A stretch of DNA of 13,164 nucleotides from NCBI GenBank assembly GCA_900764695.1, contig CAAFOY010000033.1:1-13164 (forward strand), written 5' to 3'. The DNA is from Lachnospiraceae bacterium (GTDB lineage: Bacteria > Bacillota_A > Clostridia > Lachnospirales > Lachnospiraceae). Shown here one piece after another: positions 1-4,307 of this stretch. The notes under the pieces are model-generated. The model had not been told where the DNA came from, searched no databases, and saw only the letters and a list, made by a program, of their open reading frames with translations. How positions within the stretch are numbered: position 1 is the stretch's first letter; each line of letters opens with the position of its first letter. The position numbers were made by a program, and so were the translations under genes.

Positions 1-74
1 ACTTTCTTATTTTCAATTTCTTCCTTTATCAGACTTCCTACACTTGAAAAGTGCGAACATAAAAATAGTTTCAT
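1..74 (-). CDS. Peptidase S51-like protein, N-terminal fragment (runs off window)
   Basis: Seen: an ATG at 74 is preceded by AAAGGAG (82-88, minus strand) with 7 nt spacing, and the frame stays open to the window edge, giving 24 codons. The peptide starts MKLFLCSHFSSVGSLIKEE. Known: the opening 'MKLFLTSxFxxVxxL' is typical of the peptidase S51 / dipeptidase E family and related class I glutamine amidotransferase-like proteins, which start with a Rossmann-type beta strand. Inferred: the full gene should be a cytoplasmic protein of about 200 residues, but only the first strand and helix are visible, with no catalytic Ser or His. It lies just past the ssrA terminator in the same direction and has its own candidate promoter (120-148). 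I am fairly sure it is a real gene start and less sure of the family. Confidence 0.6.
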   Translation of the reverse strand, partial: MKLFLCSHFSSVGSLIKEEIENKK

Positions 75-119
75 CAATATTCTCCTTTATAAATTCCGAT
101 TTGTTAAATTCATATCCAC

Positions 120-148
120 ATTATAGCATAAAAATAACGACACTGTAT
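120..148 (-). promoter_or_regulatory. Candidate promoter for the S51-like gene
   Basis: Minus strand: a perfect TATAAT (120-125) is preceded by TGC, making an extended -10. With a 17-nt spacer the -35 hexamer is ATACAG (143-148), which is weak. The predicted transcription start is near 113, giving a leader of about 40 nt before the ATG at 74. The extended -10 may compensate for the poor -35. Confidence 0.5.
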
Positions 149-186
149 ATCACTCTATTAACATACAATGCCGTTGCTTTTATCTC

Positions 187-226
187 AAAAGACACCTTAC
201 AAACTTTCGTTTACAAGTGTCTTTTT
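187..226 (-). terminator. Intrinsic terminator of ssrA, possibly bidirectional
   Basis: Two long arms (187-204 and 209-226) pair around a GAAA tetraloop (minus strand); the only defects are one or two bulged or mismatched positions. Read on the minus strand the stem ends in GTGTCTTTT, and on the plus strand in GTGTCTTTTT, so either strand carries a short U run. The position, about 55 nt past the tmRNA 3' end, fits ssrA termination. Confidence 0.75.
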
Positions 227-229
227 CGT

Positions 230-275
230 GTCATAAGGTATCCTCCCACTCTTCGAGCGGGTCCCTCCTTATGAC
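230..275 (-). repeat. Compact hairpin between ssrA and its terminator
   Basis: Nine perfect outer base pairs (GTCATAAGG 230-238 with CCTTATGAC 267-275) enclose an inner stem: CCC 245-247 with GGG 259-261, and CTC 249-251 with GAG 255-257 around a TTC loop. It begins 6 nt past the mature tmRNA end, so it lies in the precursor 3' trailer. Inferred: it may be a processing signal for the ssrA precursor or a small dispersed palindromic repeat. It lacks its own U tract. Confidence 0.5.
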
Positions 276-281
276 TAGGAG

Positions 282-622
282 TGGACTAGACGGGAGTCGA
301 ACCCGTGTCCAAAAACCTTTCCCCTGTTCTTCTACTATCATAGTCAGTTGTTTGAATTTCCCGCAAGTTATCGAAAACTAACATCCTATAACTCTTGGTA
401 GCTTCATAGTACTCCTAAATATGCAAAGCTTAATATTTAGGGTTCCCTACTAAAGTCGATGCCAATGTCCGGATCGTAGGCCTTCCGGGATTGACAGCTG
501 CCTTTAATTAGGCAGCGTAAGCTAAATTATCTTCAGCGTTTAATTTTAAGTTGTGATTTAACGCATCTCCCTGCGGATAGCTTCACCAGATTCCAAGCCC
601 CTGTCGAAACCAGTACTAGCCC
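282..622 (-). ncRNA. ssrA: tmRNA (transfer-messenger RNA)
   Basis: The RNA rescues stalled ribosomes: it is charged with alanine, enters the A site with SmpB, and encodes a degradation tag. Seen on the minus strand: the 5' end GGGCTAG (616-622) pairs over 7 bp (one G-U) with CTAGTCC (283-289), followed by discriminator A at 282. The hallmark GGTTTCGACAGGGG follows the 5' end, and a T arm with GGGTTCGACTCCC sits near the 3' end. The length is 341 nt, within the usual size of one-piece tmRNA. The 3' CCA is not encoded; the next bases are CTC, so a CCA-adding enzyme is required. The tag frame lies at 508-537 and a GCTGCC/GGCAGC helix surrounds its stop. It is transcribed from the promoter at 664-692. 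Confidence 0.97.
508..537 (-). other. tmRNA proteolysis-tag reading frame (AEDNLAYAA)
   Basis: Minus strand: GCT GAA GAT AAT TTA GCT TAC GCT GCC TAA encodes A-E-D-N-L-A-Y-A-A and a stop. The resume codon is taken as GCT (535-537), since alanine resume codons followed by an acidic/Asn stretch and a C-terminal aliphatic-Ala-Ala motif are common. The AYAA end fits recognition by ClpXP-type proteases. The frame is also open upstream (AAA TTA AAC), so the resume point is inferred by family analogy. Confidence 0.85.
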
Positions 623-663
623 TTACTGGATTATTTGTATAATAATTATTTATTATCTTTATA

Positions 664-692
664 ATTATGAAGTATCTTTCTCCTTATGTCAA
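664..692 (-). promoter_or_regulatory. ssrA promoter
   Basis: Minus strand: consensus TTGACA (687-692), a 17-nt spacer, then CATAAT (664-669). The predicted start near 657 leaves a 5' leader of about 35 nt, which RNase P would remove to give the mature 5' end at 622. This is the strongest sigma-A promoter match in the window. Confidence 0.8.
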
Positions 693-702
693 GTCCTATT
701 CG

Positions 703-747
703 TAAACTATTTTAACTATTTTAACTCACTAAACTATTTTAACTATT
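703..747. repeat. Short direct repeat in the ssrA/DUF6512 intergenic region
   Basis: An 18-bp word, TAAACTATTTTAACTATT, occurs at 703-720 and again at 730-747, 27 bp apart. The 623-943 interval is very AT-rich; apart from this repeat and the ssrA promoter I see no gene, structured RNA or convincing promoter for the plus-strand gene. The repeat may simply reflect replication slippage. Confidence 0.5.
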
Positions 748-943
748 CTAATTTAAATATCATACTTTTTTATAACATTTTTTTCTCCAGCCATATTGTG
801 CATTATTATTTATAACATAATTCTTTTTCACATATATATCTTCCTATTATTTAAATACATTCCTCTTTCCTGCATATTTTTCCATTTTCTGCATATGATT
901 ATTAAGAAGATTAAAAATATTATATGATTAGATTGGAGTTTTT

Positions 944-1450
944 ATGTACAGGCGTTTAAATATTTTTCTTATTATTGGTGCTGTTTTCACTATTATTACA
1001 GGCACTCTGTTGCACTTTGTTTATGAATGGTCAGGGGAAAGTCTGTTTGTTGGGATTTTTTCTCCCATTAACGAAAGTGTATGGGAGCATTTGAAGTTGT
1101 TGTTTTTCCCTATGTCTGTTTGGATTCTTATTGGGTATTTTATTTTTGGAAAAAAATTCAAAACTTACATTCCTTCTGCAGTTATTGGCATTCTTTCAGG
1201 CATGATTCTTATTCCAATGTGGTTTTACACTTATACTGTGTTTACCGGCAAGCCAATTCTTTTTCTTGATATTTTATCTTTTATTATTAGTGTTTGTGTT
1301 GCCTTTTTTATAACAGCACATTTAATTGAAAATTATAATATCCCATACCTTACTCCAAAACTTGGATTTCTGATATGGGATATTATCTTTGCTTTATTTA
1401 TTATTTTTACACTTTATCAGCCTGATTTTCCGCTGTTTATAAGTTATTAG
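944..1450 (+). CDS. DUF6512-like small integral membrane protein
   Basis: A 168-residue, highly hydrophobic protein with about five membrane segments (residues about 7-27, 53-69, 77-100, 105-126, 140-158). The only strongly conserved-looking soluble motif is SPINESVWEHLKLLFFP (about 40-56), which I associate with the DUF6512 family of Firmicutes; the function is unknown. The ATG at 944 follows TTGGAG (933-938) with 5 nt spacing, and the first residues MYRRLN supply a positive-inside start. It is the only plus-strand gene in the window and converges on the channel gene at 1447-2241, their stops overlapping by 4 bases (1447-1450), which leaves no room for a terminator between them. I could not identify its promoter in the AT-rich upstream DNA. 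Confidence is high that it is a gene and moderate for the family name. Confidence 0.85.
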   Translation: MYRRLNIFLIIGAVFTIITGTLLHFVYEWSGESLFVGIFSPINESVWEHLKLLFFPMSVWILIGYFIFGKKFKTYIPSAVIGILSGMILIPMWFYTYTVFTGKPILFLDILSFIISVCVAFFITAHLIENYNIPYLTPKLGFLIWDIIFALFIIFTLYQPDFPLFISY

Positions 1451-2241
1451 TCCTGCTTACGATAGTATGAGAACCAATATGCAATACCTGTTGCGCAACC
1501 ACCGATAATATTACCGATTGTTACAACTAAAAGGTTCTTTACAATAAAATTAAACCATGTAAGTCCTGCTGTTTCCAAGCCAAGGTTTCCATATGCCATC
1601 TTTGAAAAAAGACCACCTGAAATGTAACTCATATTGGCTACACTATGCTCAAATCCGCAGATTACGAATACCATAATTGGAAGGAATAGACCTATAATCT
1701 TTCCTCCTACTGTCTTGGATGTCGCTGCCATCATTACTGCAACGCATACAAGGATGTTACACAAAATCGCTCTAAAAAACATTTCCTGAATACTTAAATT
1801 ACACTTTGTTGTTGCAATTGAAATTACGCTTTTTGCAACACTGCTATTAAACATTGAATAAATGTTTCCTAATGTAAAAAATCCTGTTACAAAAATTGAA
1901 CCTGTAAAGTTTCCAATATAAACAACCAACCAGTTTTTTAACATTTGTCCAACTGTAATGTTCTTAGACAATACCGGCATAATCAATAAGTTGTTTCCTG
2001 TAAACAATTCTGTTCCATTAATAATTACCATGGCAAGTCCTGCCGGGAATACTAATGATGTTATAACTTTTGCAACTGATGAATTAGTGACCGTTGATGA
2101 AGCTATTGTTGCTGCTGTTCCGGCTAAAGCAATAAACATACCTGCCAAAAATGCTAATACAAACATTCTTCCAAGTGGCATTGTTGTTTTTCCTTTTCCA
2201 CCGTTAATGTAGTTTTTTGTTGCTTCTTTTACTGATATCAT
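1447..2241 (-). CDS. Formate/nitrite transporter (FNT) family channel
   Basis: A 264-residue inner-membrane pentameric channel of the FocA/NirC/HSC family, which passes small monovalent anions such as formate, nitrite or hydrosulfide. Seen: six hydrophobic segments; ELFTGN at 78-83; GNFTGS at 110-115; CNILVC at 161-166; and GFEHSVANM at 196-204, containing the family's central pore histidine (H199, equivalent to FocA His209). The open frame extends to 2337, but I place the start at 2241: AAAGG (2251-2255) sits 9 nt upstream, the protein then has normal family length, and the extra 32 codons would cover the likely promoter (2282-2310). In a fermenting anaerobe formate export or uptake is the simplest role, but the sequence does not settle the substrate. 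No pyruvate formate-lyase gene is in view. It lies downstream of trxB with a 159-nt gap and its own promoter. Confidence 0.9.
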   Translation of the reverse strand: MISVKEATKNYINGGKGKTTMPLGRMFVLAFLAGMFIALAGTAATIASSTVTNSSVAKVITSLVFPAGLAMVIINGTELFTGNNLLIMPVLSKNITVGQMLKNWLVVYIGNFTGSIFVTGFFTLGNIYSMFNSSVAKSVISIATTKCNLSIQEMFFRAILCNILVCVAVMMAATSKTVGGKIIGLFLPIMVFVICGFEHSVANMSYISGGLFSKMAYGNLGLETAGLTWFNFIVKNLLVVTIGNIIGGCATGIAYWFSYYRKQD

Positions 2242-2281
2242 TCTTCCGTACCTTTCAAAATTATTTTTTACCCGGAGAATA

Positions 2282-2310
2282 ATGATACTACTTTTATTCC
2301 TTTTCGTAAA
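2282..2310 (-). promoter_or_regulatory. Candidate promoter for the FNT channel gene
   Basis: Minus strand: TTTACG (2305-2310), a 17-nt spacer and TATCAT (2282-2287). The predicted start is near 2275, giving a leader of about 35 nt. This placement supports translation starting at 2241 rather than 2337. Between it and the trxB stop (2401) there is a direct repeat TTAATGTG but no clear terminator. Confidence 0.5.
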
Positions 2311-2400
2311 TAAGTATTTTAGAAAAGCTATTTCCATTTTTTCACTAACTGCTAATCACATTAAAATCCACACCGTTTATGCACATTAAGTTTTTTAATA

Positions 2401-3318
2401 CTATTCTTTTAATTGGGTATCTATATATTCACACGCTCCTATTGCTGCAACTGCTCCATCACTGGCTGCTGTTGTAAGCTGACGTACACTTTTTGTTCGA
2501 CAGTCACCTGCTGTAAATATTCCATTTGTCTCTGTCCTACAATCCTCTCCTGCAATAACATAACCCTTTTCATCTAATTTTATAACCGACTGAAAGTCGT
2601 AGTTATCCGGTTCCTGACCTACTGCAATAAAAAGACCTGAAACCTTAATATTCTTCTCAGAACCATCAACTGAATTCTTTACTGTTATTCCTTCAACCTG
2701 ATTATCTCCGAGAATTTTAATAACATTGCTGTTCCAAACCATTTCAATATTATCTTTTTCAGATATTGCTTTTGCAATTTTTTCTTCACCACGAAGCTTG
2801 TCTCTTCTGTGAATAATATATACTTTATTACAATAATTAGATAGAAACATTGCATCCTCTAATGCTGTATTTCCACCACCTACAACAGCAACATCTCTTC
2901 CTCTAAAAAACATACCGTCACATGTTGCACAATATGAAACGCCTGAACCTATTAGCTTCTTTTCGTTTTCAAGCCTTAGCTGGCGGTTCTTTGCTCCTGT
3001 TGCAATAATTACCGTTTTTGCTTCGTAAGTATTCTTATTAGTTACAATTGTTTTCAACGTTCCGTTGTCTTCAATCTTTAGGGCCTTTTCATATTTAATC
3101 TCTGCCCCAAGACTTTTTGCCTGATTAAAAAGATTTGTGGCAAATTCAAATCCTGATGTTTTTATTATTCCCGGATAATTTTCAACCTCAGGTGTATTTA
3201 CAATCTGCCCACCATAATTTTTTTCTTCCAAAAGCAAAACCTTCTTGCCTGAGCGTACACCATAAATTGCCGCAGACATGCCTGCCGTGCCTGCTCCTAC
3301 AATCACAATATCATACAT
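2401..3318 (-). CDS. trxB: Thioredoxin reductase (NADPH, FAD)
   Basis: A 305-residue cytoplasmic flavoenzyme that uses NADPH to reduce thioredoxin. Seen in order: an N-terminal FAD Rossmann motif VGAGTAGMSAA (about 7-17); a second FAD contact ATGAK (106-110); the redox-active CATC (C130, C133) in SYCATCDG; the NADPH-binding GGGNTALEDA (about 147-156); HRR (170-172), which reads the 2'-phosphate of NADPH; and a C-terminal FAD motif AGDCR (270-274). Length and layout are those of the low-molecular-weight bacterial TrxB. The start MYDIVIVGAG is fixed by the FAD motif; the nearest purine-rich signal, AAAGGA, is about 13 nt upstream, longer than usual. It follows trxA with a 112-nt gap that holds a perfect TTGACA (3402-3407) but no good -10, so an internal promoter is possible though unproven. 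TrxA from the neighbouring gene is the expected substrate. Confidence 0.96.
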   Translation of the reverse strand: MYDIVIVGAGTAGMSAAIYGVRSGKKVLLLEEKNYGGQIVNTPEVENYPGIIKTSGFEFATNLFNQAKSLGAEIKYEKALKIEDNGTLKTIVTNKNTYEAKTVIIATGAKNRQLRLENEKKLIGSGVSYCATCDGMFFRGRDVAVVGGGNTALEDAMFLSNYCNKVYIIHRRDKLRGEEKIAKAISEKDNIEMVWNSNVIKILGDNQVEGITVKNSVDGSEKNIKVSGLFIAVGQEPDNYDFQSVIKLDEKGYVIAGEDCRTETNGIFTAGDCRTKSVRQLTTAASDGAVAAIGACEYIDTQLKE

Positions 3319-3430
3319 AAACTTACCAATATCCTTTCAAAAATATTACTATTGCATTAAAATGCTGCCTCATTATCTTGTAACATAGCCGGGATTTCCC
3401 TTGTCAAGCCACTATGCAGGTGTCCCTTTG

Positions 3431-3739
3431 TTATTTTAACAACTCCAAGATTTCATCCTTTGTGCATGCACCAATAGTCTTATTTGCGATTTCACCATTT
3501 TCAAAAACAATTAATGTAGGTATGGACATAATGTTATACTTAATTGATATTTCAGGTTCCTTGTCCACATCAACCTTACAAATCTTAATGTCCTCTAACT
3601 CTTCACCTAATTCCTCTATAATAGGTCCTACCATCTGACATGGTCCACACCATGTTGCCCAGAAATCTACTAAAACTTTTTTATCAGATTTTAAAACTTC
3701 ACTTTCAAAGTTTTCTTTTGTTAAATGTAATACTGCCAT
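3431..3739 (-). CDS. trxA: Thioredoxin
   Basis: A 102-residue cytoplasmic dithiol carrier. Seen: the active site WCGPC (C31, C34) after the beta strand VLVDFWAT; the conserved cis-proline in SIPT (P74); and the fold ending in KDEILELLK. Length is normal for bacterial thioredoxin. The open frame could begin at 3799, but the correct start is the ATG at 3739, which has a near-perfect AAAGGAGGT (3746-3754) 6 nt upstream; the extra 20 residues match nothing in the family. The protein passes electrons from TrxB to ribonucleotide reductase, peroxiredoxins and other targets. Pairing with trxB is a common arrangement in anaerobic Firmicutes. No convincing promoter is visible in the repeat-rich upstream DNA. 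Confidence 0.96.
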   Translation of the reverse strand: MAVLHLTKENFESEVLKSDKKVLVDFWATWCGPCQMVGPIIEELGEELEDIKICKVDVDKEPEISIKYNIMSIPTLIVFENGEIANKTIGACTKDEILELLK

Positions 3740-3832
3740 AAAATGACCTCCTTTCAAATCATGCCTTTCTCCTTGCGGAAAAACTTTTGTTGCAAACACG
3801 TTGATTCATCTCATTTTGCTCCGTCGTCTATT

Positions 3833-3958
3833 GCAAAGCGAAAACCTAAACTCGCCTACGGCTCAAACAGTAGGTTTATCGCTTTACACTATACTCGCAA
3901 AATTTCGAGAATCCGCCTATTGTTTGCATCCAAAAATTTTTCAGCAAGATCTGAAAAA
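3833..3958. repeat. Cluster of hairpins upstream of trxA
   Basis: This stretch, with the repeat region to 4307, makes up the 567-bp gap between trxA and the ATPase gene, where I see no credible gene. Three separate inverted repeats are visible. Arms 3833-3850 and 3870-3887 pair imperfectly around an inner CCTAC/GTAGG. CTCG (3894-3897) pairs with CGAG (3906-3909) around an AT core. TTTTTCAG (3937-3944) pairs with CTGAAAAA (3951-3958). Such stacked palindromes suggest a non-coding repeat element or a structured leader for trxA. I do not recognise a named RNA class. Confidence 0.5.
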
Positions 3959-4040
3959 ACATACCTTTTGTACCAGTAATAGTATACCCTTTTTTCTCTA
4001 CTTAACCAATAGGCTTTTAACTCTTTTTTTGCACTATTGT

Positions 4041-4192
4041 ATTTCACCCCACGGCTGAAAATTCTAATAGAAAGTGCTCTGAAGCCGTCGGTCCTTAGAA
4101 GGTAGGGTAGCGAAGCTGCCATAGCTTCTTAGTACCGCTACGAGCTGAAGGCAGCGGGAGCGTGCTTTCGTTAGAATTTTCAGCCGTGGGGT
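4041..4192. repeat. Large imperfect palindrome
   Basis: A 22-bp segment (4046-4067) is the exact reverse complement of 4171-4192. The centre has its own hairpin: GTAGCG (4107-4112) pairs with CGCTAC (4136-4141), and AAGCT (4113-4117) pairs with AGCTT (4123-4127) around GCCAT. The right arm is also the first of two tandem 90-bp copies. The architecture resembles a non-autonomous palindromic repeat (MITE- or REP-like) or a stable structured RNA in the 3' region of the ATPase transcript. No flanking transposase or target-site duplication is evident. Confidence 0.65.
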
Positions 4193-4307
4193 GGGAAATT
4201 CAACTCTGCCAATAGCCCTTAGTACCGCTACGAGCTGAAGGCAGCGGGAGCGTGCTTTCGTTAGAATTTTCAGCCGTGGGGTGGGAAGTACAACTCTGCC
4301 AAAAGCC
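4128..4307. repeat. Two tandem 90-bp repeats abutting the ATPase stop codon
   Basis: Unit 1 is 4128-4217 and unit 2 is 4218-4307. They differ at three positions only: 4198/4288, 4200/4290 and 4213/4303. Unit 2 ends on the last base of the ATPase stop codon (TAG, minus strand, 4309-4307). Each unit carries the GC-rich hairpin-forming segment GCTGAAGGCAGC and one arm of the larger palindrome that pairs with 4046-4067. Near identity points to a recent duplication or to copying of one arm of a repeat element. Confidence 0.9.

Noticed and set aside
44..274. Plus-strand 76-codon open frame starting with TTG
   Set aside because: It runs antisense through the S51-like gene start, the ssrA terminator and the trailer hairpin, and has no ribosome site.
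2242..2337. N-terminal extension of the FNT channel
   Set aside because: The 32 extra residues have no family counterpart, lack a ribosome site and overlap the probable promoter; the start at 2241 has AAAGG at good spacing.
3740..3799. N-terminal extension of thioredoxin
   Set aside because: It translates through the trxA Shine-Dalgarno sequence; the ATG at 3739 is correctly spaced from AAAGGAGGT and gives the normal thioredoxin length.
3889..4122. Minus-strand 77-codon open frame in the ATPase-trxA spacer
   Set aside because: It begins inside the central hairpin of the repeat element, has no ribosome binding site, crosses several inverted repeats and has an odd composition. It is best explained as repeat DNA that happens to be open.
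4128..4307. CRISPR array
   Set aside because: There are only two 90-bp units, directly adjacent with no unique spacers, and no cas genes nearby.
3833..4307. Insertion sequence or group II intron remnant
   Set aside because: There is no transposase or reverse transcriptase fragment, no recognisable intron domain V and no target-site duplication; only palindromic structure is visible.
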